Source: Drosophila persimilis (taxonomy: Eukaryota > Arthropoda > Insecta > Diptera > Drosophilidae). Taken from it: 64,000 nucleotides of DNA. The stretch lies in contig NW_020825312.1 of NCBI RefSeq assembly GCF_003286085.1, positions 6,200,001 to 6,264,000 on the forward strand, given 5' to 3'. Under the pieces are notes generated by a model. That model made no database searches. It saw only the letters and a program-made list of their open reading frames with translations, and was not told the DNA's origin. Positions 1 to 12,613 of this stretch are shown here, in pieces; position 1 is the first letter of the stretch, and each line of letters opens with the position of its first letter. The position numbers were made by a program, and so were the translations under genes.

Positions 1-3000
1 AAAGAACAGTCCCAAGAAGATCCAACGTCTCCTCCGAACTGTCTCCTCAAAACCGCAATTGCCTTACACAACACCAGGCCTCTCTCTTCTCTTCCTCTCT
101 CTCCTGTTACACACACACACACATAGAAACGCGGACACGCACAACAAAACAGAAATAAAACAGTCGGCAAAAGGGAAACGCAATTCCCGCACAGGCTCCA
201 GCTCCAGCTACAGCACGCGCTCCCAGCAAAGGTGTGGTTGCCGCAGAGTTGCCAGAGCAAATTAATGGACACAATGGGTCAACTATAAATTACACGCGCT
301 CCAATTTGATGCAACAAAAACAATGGAGTGTGTCGTGTGGCCTGTGGAGAATGGAGAGGCGGCTGGCTAATATGCAAAGACAATTTAATTAAATGCGCAA
401 ATAACAAAACCAAAGCTGAAGAGAGGTTGCGGTAATAAGAGAGAGATAGATAGTTGGATAGAGAGAGCGGGAGCTAGAGCAAAAGGCGGGCCCATGCAAT
501 GGCACGTAGTCAGAAGTCAGAGCAGGTAGGCTACGGTGCAAGGGGACTGGGCGGTTGGGGTTGGGAGCTCAAGAGAGCTTCCCCAAAACGATGAGTCATG
601 AAGGTCATGACGGCAGAGGCGCGCTGCCAGCGGCAAAAGTCGCTGGCAAAACGCGCCGCTTTGATTAGTCGTCGTAAAAACAAGCGTTTTCTGCGGCACG
701 GCACTGGTTGTTGTTGTTGTTGCTGCTGCTGATGTGACAGGTTGACGACGCGACTGCCAGACAGTTTGGCGCTCTCTCTCGCTAAAAGAGAGTACTATGG
801 CAAGGGGCATGCAGTGCGGGGTGAGGCTGCGACTCAAGGACTACGACCAGGATTTTGGCGTAAGCCAGCCTGCCTTACCTCACATTTTATATACCTTGCA
901 CAGTGCTATGACAGAGTGAGAGACAACGAGAAAGGGAGAGAGCTCTCTTGCTGGCACACAACGTTGGTCGGCAAGGAGAGACCAGGGGCAGATGAAAAAT
1001 CAATTTCGCAATGTTACGACAATTTTGACTTGCGCACATGTTTTGTTTGTGTTTTTGTGTTCTCGTGCGTTTCGTGCTCTTGTCTCTTACTATTATTATT
1101 ATTATTATTGTTCTTTCCCGTATTTTGTTGCGCCATAACGCACAAGCATTAGCCGCTAAAGGAAGCCTCATTATATTGCTAATCAATGGCCATTCGAGGG
1201 GCCGATTAGCGGCTAAATTAAGCATTTTTGACGCTCTTCTACACGCAATTTTTGTTATTGCAACTGTTAATTTGGATAACACTCACTCACCTCTCTCACT
1301 CTCTTGCTCACTGCTGAGCCGCTGATATGTGTGTTGTGTGCGGTTACGGTGCACACTGAGAGAAATCACCTGCTGTGCTCTGTCTTCCTCTTCGTTTCCT
1401 CTTGTTATTATTGTTGTTGGGGCGATTCCGCACTCACTCAATAACAACAACAAAAATGAATAGAAAAAATTAAAGAACTGAATGCTATTGAACTGCTCTT
1501 GGAACTGCTCTTCCCGTTCTTTTCGCGCGCTCTGACTTGTTCGTTCTGCTCGGGACTTGTGACGCACTGTTGTCCACTGTAGCACTGGTTGCCGTTACTG
1601 TTACTGTTACTGCTAGTTGGTTGCTTTTGATGTGCCGTCGACGACGAGACAGCGGCGCCCGCGTTGCGATTTGCGATGCGCTCGTTGCAAGGGCTGATGC
1701 TGAACTGTTCGCGAAACTGTGACGAGCTACTGCCACGTCGGCTCTGGCTCTGGCTCTGTGGAAGCAACGGCAGCGGCTGCCGCTTGTCGTGAGCAACCCC
1801 CAACGTAGACGCTTGGCACGTGCGGCGGCACCCACAACCCACAACAGAGCAGAGCAATGGATAGTGACGGCGAAAGTAGAAGAGCAGAGCGGAAATCACA
1901 ACAGCAGAAACAGCGCTGCAACCCTGCGCCGGTCTCTGGCGGCTCGGCCGGCCTTCCGTCGGCGTCTGCGCGCAGAGCGCGGCAATAATGGATCAAACAG
2001 TCAGGTTGAGAAGTGTATGAACAGGTTGAGACAAATAAAGAAAAGCTATTATGAACAGGCAAAAGGCAAGAGCAACCTCGATATTTCCATTAGAAAATTT
2101 CTATATACAAATTCTGAAACTGAATTTTCCTCAAGCACATTTACATGTACGTTAATCCCAGCTGTGCGTTAACTAGCGCAGCGTACTGTAGGCAGAGAAC
2201 GATAGCAATGGAGAGAGTAAGTGGAAGCCATCGCACAGCCGAAAAGAAGCGAGCCGAGCCGAGCCGAGCTGAGCTGAGGCGAAGAGCAACGAAACGGACG
2301 GAAACCTGCGAGCGCGACCAGAGAGCGCGAGCGAGAGGATAGCATACTTTAGTGCGCCTCGGCTCTGGCACTTGTGTAATATTAGCAATTAACTAACTGA
2401 AAATGGGGTTGATTCCTGAATGGCCAACACGGGGGGTCGCTGCTGTGGCAATGCGGGGGGTGGGAGGTTGTGGGCTCCGGTGGATGCTGCTCAGAAATCC
2501 GTTGAAATCTTATTACGCCGAACCATACCGGCCGGTGAAGTGCAGAATGCACCACGGTGCGGGTGGCAGTGCGGTTCGATTGGTTAATGACTCGAAAGCT
2601 TCTAGTCAACGCAAATTGGCCAAAAGCAAACGGCAAATGCAATCAGGCTAGCTCTCGATGACTGCCAGAGGAGGGGTGTACACGGGAAGGGGTGGTGGAA
2701 AATTCAGTTATAACTGCCACAAGAACACATTTGCATCACAGCTCCACCCAACGCTTATATCTTCTATCGCCCATCGCTGCCAAACAATTAGCACAAAGCT
2801 TTGGATACTTTCAGTGGAAATAATGGAAAAATCGGATCATACCACAAGAACCGTTATATTCCTGTCGGAATCTACCTGATCATAGCCCTATATGTCTCTA
2901 TAGCTTCTGTGATAATTTCTTGAGCAACTATGTTAAGTAAATATAATGTTTAATCCTCACATAGAAAATATCTTAAAGGATATCCTTAACTGCCTTAACC

Positions 3001-3960
3001 CCCACCTGGATACTGCCTCCCCTTTTCTAGTCACAGACTGACATGCGTACGTTTCAATTATTTGGTGGCTTCTCACGCGAGATGCTCCAGTTCCACGGTT
3101 GCACCAATAAATCATTTGATTTGTACACTTGCCCCAAGGCATTGGTATTCGCACTGGTAGGGGTCAGGATGAGCGGTAAAGGCGTGGCAACACCAGGGGA
3201 CCAGTTGTTGGACCTTTGGCGGGGTCGCACGTGATGTGCGTGCCTTCCGGTGCTAAATCAAGGCAAGCGCTTTCAAATTGTCTTATGTATGTATCTTTAC
3301 CCTTCACAGGTCCAGGTCCACATCGAGGTCCAGCTGCCACCCAACTTTACCTTCCACCTCTCCACCTGTCCCTTCCCTGCCCCTGTCCCTTCCTTATCAT
3401 CCCCCAACTCTCTTCTGACCTGCAGGAAGCAACTGTAGTTAATATTTATGGCGATTTAATCTTCTCACTTGAGCGCTGCTCAGTTAAGTTTGATAGAGAC
3501 ACCACCCCAACCCCACCCTGACCTAAAAGGGGGATCAAGCCAAAGGGAGAATCATCCTGTGTCCACAGCCACGAGTATCTGTCTCTCTCTAACTCAAAGC
3601 CTGACCCTTTTTTTCCTGGTGCCCAGCTAAGAGTTTGTTTTGCGTGTCCATTTAATTTCCGCCTGGAATTGCTTAATCAAACATAGCACTGGGGATAAAC
3701 TCAACCTCATCCTCTCCCACCTAGCCCCCGTACACCCAAACCTCCAACGCCCCCCACCACCAACATATCCCATCCCACCATTCGCCATCTCTATTGAGGC
3801 CAACCCCATCCTTGAGTCTGGACAAATCGCTTGAGTTTCATATGGACAAGCGCCAAAGTTGGCTTAATGAGTAGTTTAGCTCATGTTCCCGCTGCCATCT
3901 ACGGCCCATGCAGTGGGTTCCATCGGCGGGGTTTCCATGAGGGCGTTGGGATGAGGCCGC
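1..3960. other. Non-coding flank, no supportable gene
   Basis: I see no convincing exon here. Open frames are short and driven by low-complexity sequence. The stretch holds CA repeats near 108-122, GA-rich runs near 429-475, a GTTACT repeat near 1590-1612, GAGCC repeats near 2245-2275, and a C-rich block near 3340-3500. The first 2.4 kb, rich in GA and CA, resembles the 5' leader or promoter-proximal DNA of a neural Drosophila gene lying outside the window, but no splice-supported coding exon backs this. Confidence 0.5.
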
Positions 3961-6900
3961 TAAGGGTTGGGGCAGTGGCTGGGGCATGTGTAGGTTAAGC
4001 AAACAGAAATGTGCATTAGTAACAAATTGTTATTGTTGCCAGGCTGAAGACGATAAGAGTAAAGTTAAAGTTACTTTGAATGGCAGAGCGAGTGGGAGTG
4101 GAAGGGATCGTAGTAGTTGGAGGGCCCAACCAGATGCTTACGAACTCAACTGAGGTCATTGGTCACTTAGCGATAGCTAAAAGAAGAGCTGAACCCTCCG
4201 TCAAGAGACATTCTATCTGATTCGATATCGGGAGAATTCCCACAAGCCGAAAAGCTGAGACTGAACCGCATTCTGTCCAACAATTAGCACAAATTTGTTC
4301 GAATCGATTCGTTTCGCCGACTTTGATCTCCAACTAAACCCGAAAATGCGTACCGGGCATAAAACCTGGGATACATGTAGTAGGCTGTGGAATCGAACAA
4401 AAGCATAGAAAAATTAAGGCATGGAAAACAATTTTGAAAATATTCATTCAGTCCCCAGGCCTCGAGTGAGGAGCATCCAAAATTTAAGTTTTTATTTCCG
4501 GAAAACAAAAATTCAGTAATTCAGTGTACAAAAAAAAAATTGGTTTCAAGTTAAAAATTTGTTTGTTACTTTTTGGACACACGAACTCAAAGAATGACTT
4601 TTGGGGAGGGAAGGCGGCTCTTCAAGTAAGGCGCGACTCATTTCAATAGCTAATTCGATTTGAATCCTTGTTACGTTTTCTAGATAAAGAAAGGCGATAG
4701 TGAAGGTACCGGGATATCCGAGCAAATACTCCCCCAGTTCGGATTCCCAGTGGCTTGCATCAATATTAATAATCACTATATTAAGCACTATATTAAGCAC
4801 AGAGAAAGGGAAGGAAGGAAATGGAAGGATGGTGATCCTTCAGGTAACTTACGACTCATTTGAATTTCTAATTGGATATTAATCCTTCTGTTTTCTAGAC
4901 GAAGGAAGGACATCGTGATGGTACCTGGAATATCCGATCAGTTATTCCCTTAGTTCGGATTCCCAGTGGCTTGCATCAATATTAATAATCACTATATTAA
5001 GCATTATATTAAGCACAGAGAAAGGGAAGGATGGTGATCCTTCAGGTAACATACGACTCATTTGAATTTCTAATTGGATATTAATCCTTCTGTTTTCTAG
5101 ACGAAGGAAGGACATCGTGATGGTACCTGGAATATCCGATCAGTTATTCCCTCAGTTCGGATATACAGTGGCTCGCATCAATACCAAATAAAAATTATGC
5201 AACGAGATCAAAACCGAATAAATTAATCCACACACAGATTTGAATTTAGTACTTTTCCTGGTTTTTTGTTCTGGCTTGTGGGATGGGGGGACAGCTGCGA
5301 ATGGCAATGGTTCACACATTGTGTGACACATGTCACCAGCCTACATATTATCTACAAATTAGGCAAATCCTAAGGGTTGGGGCAGTGGCTGGGGCATGTG
5401 TAGGTTAAGCAAACAGAAATGTGCATTAGCAAAAAAATTGTTAAAAGTAAAGTTAAAGTTACTTGGAAGTGGAAGTGGAATGGCAGAGGGAGTGGAGGTG
5501 GAGGGGATCATAGTAGTAGGAGGGCCCAACCAGATACTTACGAACTCAACTGAGGTCATTAGTCACTTAGCGATAGCTAAAAGAAGAGCTGAACCCTCCG
5601 TCAAGAGACATTCTATCTGATTCGATATCGGGAGAATTCCCACAAGCCGAAAAGCTGAGACTGAACCGCATTCTGTCCAACAATTAGCACAAATTTGTTC
5701 GAATCGATTCGTTTCGCCGACTTTGATCTCCAACTAAACCCGAAAATGCGTACCGGGCATAAAACCTGGGATACATGTAGTAGGCTGTGGAATCGAACAA
5801 AAGCATAGAAAAATTAAGGCATGGAAAACAATTTGGAAAATATTCATTCAGTCCCCAGGCCTCGAGTGAGGAGCATCCAAAATTTAAGTTTTTATTTCCG
5901 GAAAACAAAAATTCAGTAATTCAGTGTACAAAAAAAAAATTGGTTTCAAGTTAAAAATTTGTTTGTTACTTTTTGGACACACGAACTCAAAGAATGACTT
6001 TTGGGGAGGGAAGGCGGCTCTTCAAGTAAGGCGCGACTCATTTCAATAGCTAATTCGATTTGAATCCTTGTTACGTTTTCTAGATAAAGAAAGGCGATAG
6101 TGAAGGTACCGGGATATCCGAGCAAATACTCCCCCAGTTCGGATTCCCAGTGGCTTGCATCAATATTAATAATCACTATATTAAGCACTATATTAAGCAC
6201 AGAGAAAGGGAAGGAAGGAAATGGAAGGATGGTGATCCTTCAGGTAACTTACGACTCATTTGAATTTCTAATTGGATATTAATCCTTCTGTTTTCTAGAC
6301 GAAGGAAGGACATCGTGATGGTACCTGGAATATCCGATCAGTTATTCCCTTAGTTCGGATTCCCAGTGGCTTGCATCAATATTAATAATCACTATATTAA
6401 GCATTATATTAAGCACAGAGAAAGGGAAGGATGGTGATCCTTCAGGTAACATACGACTCATTTGAATTTCTAATTGGATATTAATCCTTCTGTTTTCTAG
6501 ACGAAGGAAGGACATCGTGATGGTACCTGGAATATCCGATCAGTTATTCCCTCAGTTCGGATATACAGTGGCTCGCATCAATACCAAATAAAAATTATGC
6601 AACGAGATCAAAACCGAATAAATTAATCCACACACAGATTTGAATTTAGTACTTTTCCTGGTTTTTTGTTCTGGCTTGTGGGATGGGGGGACAGCTGCGA
6701 ATGGCAATGGTTCACACATTGTGTGACACATGTCACCAGCCTACATATTATCTACAAATTAGGCAAATCCTAAGGGTTGGGGCAGTGGCTGGGGCATGTG
6801 TAGGTTAAGCAAACAGAAATGTGCATTAGCAAAAAAATTGTTAAAAGTAAAGTTAAAGTTACTTGGAAGTGGAAGTGGAATGGCAGAGGGAGTGGAGGTG

Positions 6901-9900
6901 GAGGGGATCATAGTAGTAGGAGGGCCCAACCAGATACTTACGAACTCAACTGAGGTCATTGGTCACTTAGCGATAGCTAAAAGAAGAGCTGAACCCTCCG
7001 TCAAGAGACATTCTATCTGATTCGATATCGGGAGAATTCCCACAAGCCGAAAAGCTGAGACTGAACCGCATTCTGTCCAACAATTAGCACAAATTTGTTC
7101 GAATCGATTCGTTTCGCCGACTTTGATCTCCAACTAAACCCGAAAATGCGTACCGGGCATAAAACCTGGGATACATGTAGTAGGCTGTGGAATCGAACAA
7201 AAGCATAGAAAAATTAAGGCATGGAAAACAATTTGGAAAATATTCATTCAGTCCCCAGGCCTCGAGTGAGGAGCATCCAAAATTTAAGTTTTTATTTCCG
7301 GAAAACAAAAATTCAGTAATTCAGTGTACAAAAAAAAATTGGTTTCAAGTTAAAAATTTGTTTGTTACTTTTTGGACACACGAACTCAATGAATGACTTT
7401 TGGGGAGGAAAGGCGGCTCTTCAAGTAAGGCGCGACTCATTTCAATAGCTAATTCGATTTGAATCCTTGTTACGTTTTCTAGATAAAGAAAGGCGATAGT
7501 GAAGGTACCGGGATATCCGAACAAATACTCCCCCAGTTCGGATTCCCAGTGGCTTGCATCAATATTAATAATCACTATATTAAGCACAGAGAAAGGGAAG
7601 GAAGGAAATGGAAGGATGGTGATCCTTCAGGTAACTTACGACTCATTTGAATTTCTAATTGGATATTAATCCTTCTGTTTTCTAGACGAAGGAAGGACAT
7701 CGTGATGGTACCTGGAATATCCGATCAGTTATTCCCTTAGTTCGGATTCCCAGTGGCTTGCATCAATATTAATAATCACTATATTAAGCATTATATTAAG
7801 CACAGAGAAAGGGAAGGATGGTGATCCTTCAGGTAACATACGACTCATTTGAATTTCTAATTGGATATTAATCCTTCTGTTTTCTAGACGAAGGAAGGAC
7901 ATCGTGATGGTACCTGGAATATCCGATCAGTTATTCCCTCAGTTCGGATATACAGTGGCTCGCATCAATACCAAATAAAAAAAATTATGCAACGAGAACA
8001 AAACCGAATAAATTAATCCACACACAGATTTGAATTTAGTACTTTTTCCTGGTTTTTTGTTCTGGCTTGTGGGATGGGGGGACAGCTGCGAATGGCAATG
8101 GTTCACACATTGTGTGACACATGTCACCAGCCTACATATTATCTACAAATTAGGCAAATCCTAAGGGTTGGGGCAGTGGCTGGGGCATGTGTAGGTTAAG
8201 CAAACAGAAATGTGCATTAGCAAAAAAATTGTTAAAAGTAAAGTTAAAGTTACTTGGAAGTGGAAGTGGAATGGCAGAGGGAGTGGAGGTGGAGGGGATC
8301 ATAGTAGTAGGAGGGCCCAACCAGATACTTACGAACTCAACTGAGGTCATTGGTCACTTAGCGATAGCTAAAAGAAGAGCTGAACCCTCCGTCAAGAGAC
8401 ATTCTATCTGATTCGATATCGGGAGAATTCCCACAAGCCGAAAAGCTGAGACTGAACCGCATTCTGTCCAACAATTAGCACAAATTTGTTCGAATCGATT
8501 CGTTTCGCCGACTTTGATCTCCAACTAAACCCGAAAATGCGTACCGGGCATAAAACCTGGGATACATGTAGTAGGCTGTGGAATCGAACAAAAGCATAGA
8601 AAAATTAAGGCATGGAAAACAATTTGGAAAATATTCATTCAGTCCCCAGGCCTCGAGTGAGGAGCATCCAAAATTTAAGTTTTTATTTCCGGAAAACAAA
8701 AATTCAGTAATTCAGTGTACAAAAAAAAAATTGGTTTCAAGTTAAAAATTTGTTTGTTACTTTTTGGACACACGAACTCAAAGAATGACTTTTGGGGAGG
8801 AAAGGCGGCTCTTCAAGTAAGGCGCGACTCATTTCAATAGCTAATTCGATTTGAATCCTTGTTACGTTTTCTAGATAAAGAAAGGCGATAGTGAAGGTAC
8901 CGGGATATCCGAGCAAATACTCCCCCAGTTCGGATTCCCAGTGGCTTGCATCAATATTAATAATCACTATATTAAGCACTATATTAAGCACAGAGAAAGG
9001 GAAGGAAGGAAATGGAAGGATGGTGATCCTTCAGGTAACTTACGACTCATTTGAATTTCTAATTGGATATTAATCCTTCTGTTTTCTAGACGAAGGAAGG
9101 ACATCGTGATGGTACCTGGAATATCCGATCAGTTATTCCCTTAGTTCGGATTCCCAGTGGCTTGCATCAATATTAATAATCACTATATTAAGCATTATAT
9201 TAAGCACAGAGAAAGGGAAGGATGGTGATCCTTCAGGTAACATACGACTCATTTGAATTTCTAATTGGATATTAATCCTTCTGTTTTCTAGACAAAGGAA
9301 GGACATCGTGATGGTACCTGGAATATCCGATCAGTTATTCCCTCAGTTCGGATATACAGTGGCTCGCATCAATACCAAATAAAAATTATGCAACGAGATC
9401 AAAACCGAATAAATTAATCCACACACAGATTTGAATTTAGTACTTTTTCCTGGTTTTTTGTTCTGGCTTGTGGGATGGGGGGACAGCTGCGAATGGCAAT
9501 GGTTCACACATTGTGTGACACATGTCACCAGCCTACATATTATCTACAAATTAGGCAAATCCTAAGGGTTGGGGCAGTGGCTGGGGCATGTGTAGGTTAA
9601 GCAAACAGAAATGTGCATTAGCAAAAAAATTGTTAAAAGTAAAGTTAAAGTTACTTGGAAGTGGAAGTGGAATGGCAGAGGGAGTGGAGGTGGAGGGGAT
9701 CATAGTAGTAGGAGGGCCCAACCAGATACTTACGAACTCAACTGAGGTCATTGGTCACTTAGCGATAGCTAAAAGAAGAGCTGAACCCTCCGTCAAGAGA
9801 CATTCTATCTGATTCGATATCGGGAGAATTCCCACAAGCCGAAAAGCTGAGACTGAACCGCATTCTGTCCAACAATTAGCACAAATTTGTTCGAATCGAT

Positions 9901-12259
9901 TCGTTTCGCCGACTTTGATCTCCAACTAAACCCGAAAATGCGTTCCGGGCATAAAACCTGGGATACATGTAGTAGGCTGTGGAATCGAACAAAAGCATAG
10001 AAAAATTAAGGCATGGAAAACAATTTGGAAAATATTCATTCAGTCCCCAGGCCTCGAGTGAGGAGCATCCAAAATTTAAGTTTTTATTTCCGGAAAACAA
10101 AAATTCAGTAATTCAGTGTACAAAAAAAAAATTGGTTTCAAGTTAAAAATTTGTTTGTTACTTTTTGGACACACGAACTCAAAGAATGACTTTTGGGGAG
10201 GAAAGGCGGCTCTTCAAGTAAGGCGCGACTCATTTCAATAGCTAATTCGATTTGAATCCTTGTTACGTTTTCTAGATAAAGAAAGGCGATAGTGAAGGTA
10301 CCGGGATATCCGAACAAATACTCCCCCAGTTCGGATTCCCAGTGGCTTGCATCAATATTAATAATCACTATATTAAGCACTATATTAAGCACAGAGAAAG
10401 GGAAGGAAGGAAATGGAAGGATGGTGATCCTTCAGGTAACTTACGACTCATTTGAATTTCTAATTGGATATTAATCCTTCTGTTTTCTAGACGAAGGAAG
10501 GACATCGTGATGGTACCTGGAATATCCGATCAGTTATTCCCTTAGTTCGGATTCCCAGTGGCTTGCATCAATATTAATAATCACTATATTAAGCATTATA
10601 TTAAGCACAGAGAAAGGGAAGGATGGTGATCCTTCAGGTAACATACGACTCATTTGAATTTCTAATTGGATATTAATCCTTCTGTTTTCTAGACAAAGGA
10701 AGGACATCGTGATGGTACCTGGAATATCCGATCAGTTATTCCCTCAGTTCGGATATACAGTGGCTCGCATCAATACCAAATAAAAATTATGCAACGAGAT
10801 CAAAACCGAATAAATTAATCCACACACAGATTTGAATTTAGTACTTTTTCCTGGTTTTTTGTTCTGGCTTGTGGGATGGGGGGACAGCTGCGAATGGCAA
10901 TGGTTCACACATTGTGTGACACATGTCACCAGCCTACATATTATCTACAAATTAGGCAAATCCTAAGGGTTGGGGCAGTGGCTGGGGCATGTGTAGGTTA
11001 AGCAAACAGAAATGTGCATTAGCAAAAAAATTGTTAAAAGTAAAGTTAAAGTTACTTGGAAGTGGAAGTGGAATGGCAGAGGGAGTGGAGGTGGAGGGGA
11101 TCATAGTAGTAGGAGGGCCCAACCAGATACTTACGAACTCAACTGAGGTCATTGGTCACTTAGCGATAGCTAAAAGAAGAGCTGAACCCTCCGTCAAGAG
11201 ACATTCTATCTGATTCGATATCGGGAGAATTCCCACAAGCCGAAAAGCTGAGACTGAACCGCATTCTGTCCAACAATTAGCACAAATTTGTTCGAATCGA
11301 TTCGTTTCGCCGACTTTGATCTCCAACTAAACCCGAAAATGCGTTCCGGGCATAAAACCTGGGATACATGTAGTAGGCTGTGGAATCGAACAAAAGCATA
11401 GAAAAATTAAGGCATGGAAAACAATTTGGAAAATATTCATTCAGTCCCCAGGCCTCGAGTGAGGAGCATCCAAAATTTAAGTTTTTATTTCCGGAAAACA
11501 AAAATTCAGTAATTCAGTGTACAAAAAAAAAATTGGTTTCAAGTTAAAAATTTGTTTGTTACTTTTTGGACACACGAACTCAAAGAATGACTTTTGGAGA
11601 GGGAAGGCGGCTCTTCAAGTAAGGCGCGACTCATTTCAATAGCTAATTCGATTTGAATCCTTGTTACGTTTTCTAGATAAAGAAAGGCGATAGTGAAGGT
11701 ACCGGGATATCCGAACAAATACTCCCCCAGTTCGGATTCCCAGTGGCTTGCATCAATATTAATAATCACTATATTAAGCACTATATTAAGCACTATATTA
11801 AGCACAGAGAAAGGGAAGGAAGGAAATGGAAGGATGGTGATCCTTCAGGTAACTTACGACTCATTTGAATTTCTAATTGGATATTAATCCTTCTGTTTTC
11901 TAGACGAAGGAAGGACATCGTGATGGTACCTGGAATATCCGATCAGTTATTCCCTTAGTTCGGATTCCCAGTGGCTTGCATCAATATTAATAATCACTAT
12001 ATTAAGCATTATATTAAGCACAGAGAAAGGGAAGGATGGTGATCCTTCAGGTAACATACGACTCATTTGAATTTCTAATTGGATATTAATCCTTCTGTTT
12101 TCTAGACGAAGGAAGGACATCGTGATGGTACCTGGAATATCCGATCAGTTATTCCCTCAGTTCGGATATACAGTGGCTCGCATCAATACCAAATACAAAT
12201 TATGCAACGAGATCAAAACCGAATAAATTAATCGACACACAGATTTGAATTTAGTACTT
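3961..12259. repeat. Tandem array, six copies of a ~1.4 kb unit (sixth copy interrupted)
   Basis: Units begin at a shared start (TAAGGGTTGGGGCAGTGG) at 3961, 5371, 6771, 8162, 9563 and 10964, giving periods of about 1410, 1400, 1391, 1401 and 1401 bp. Copies two to six are nearly identical by eye, with single substitutions and short indels such as one or two copies of the ATATTAAGCACT motif. Copy one is more diverged in its first ~130 bp, as expected for the array edge. Copy six stops at 12259, where an LTR retrotransposon inserted, and resumes after it. No reading frame is kept with any recognisable domain, and small ORFs recur only because the DNA recurs. I do not recognise the family; its period is unlike the 359-bp X-linked 1.688 satellite of D. 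melanogaster. Confidence 0.95.
6000..6590 (+). repeat. Three ~200 bp sub-repeats inside each 1.4 kb unit (copy two shown)
   Basis: Each long unit contains three diverged direct sub-repeats. The shared block around CAGTTCGGATTCCCAGTGG lies near 6134, 6351 and 6553 in copy two, so the spacing is about 217 and 202 bp. The third sub-repeat diverges after CAGTTCGGAT. Each sub-repeat has a GT...AG segment of 55-58 bp: GTAAGG...TTTTCTAG in the first and GTAAC...TTTTCTAG in the other two. Each segment has a CTAAT branch-site-like motif and a pyrimidine-rich tail. The reading frames after these putative acceptors differ among sub-repeats and meet stops, so the units look non-coding or are relics of an intron-bearing gene. 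Confidence 0.75.
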
Positions 12260-12392
12260 TGTAATATGTCACTATTGTAATTATAACACTGGCACACTGG
12301 TTATAAGAATAAATTCAATAAAGATATTCTAAAAACCGAAGTCAAACGGCACAGACGTGCCAGTGTTATAATTACAATAGTGACATATTACA
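12260..12392 (+). repeat. Rearranged 133-bp 5' LTR
   Basis: Positions 12301-12392 are identical to the last 92 bp of the 3' LTR (20247-20338). Positions 12260-12295 are an exact reverse complement of the LTR's own last 36 bp (12357-12392), joined through a 5-bp ACTGG filler. The 288-bp U3-containing part of the 3' LTR (19959-20246) is therefore missing and replaced by an inverted copy of the terminal 36 bp. The LTR keeps TG...CA ends, as both its ends now derive from the same U5 terminus. It should lack the normal promoter but keeps the AATAAA signals. Confidence 0.93.
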
Positions 12393-12408
12393 TGGCGACC
12401 GTGACAAG
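12393..12408 (+). other. Primer binding site (tRNA-Arg)
   Basis: TGGCGACCGTGACAAG follows the 5' LTR directly. TGG plus CGACCGTGACA is complementary to the 3' end (...TGTCACGGTCG-CCA) expected of a Drosophila tRNA-Arg. This primer is used by mdg1/412-group elements. Confidence 0.85.
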
Positions 12409-12613
12409 TGTCACGAACATGTAGATGTTCGGAAACAAAAATATGTTAAAATAAATCATATAAAAAAAAAAGCGGAGAGCGAGAGCGAGAGCGGCGAGAG
12501 CGGACAACAACAGCAGCACCACAGCAGGCACCACTGCAGTGCACTGGAAGCAGCAGTAACAAAAAAAACGAGGGGGAACGTTGTGAGTTGCTGCGGACAC
12601 CGCAACTCTACAG

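Noticed and set aside
4284..11805. Recurrent small ORFs (60-88 aa) on both strands in every copy of the tandem array
   Set aside because: They recur only because the DNA recurs. They show no domain, signal peptide or frame conservation between sub-repeats, and overlapping ORFs on both strands are equally conserved.
12260..12392. Reading the 133-bp palindromic-ended segment as a separate MITE with 36-bp inverted repeats
   Set aside because: Its last 92 bp match the 3' LTR exactly, a tRNA-Arg primer site follows it, and the target duplication pairs with the far end at 20339, so it is the element's own altered LTR.
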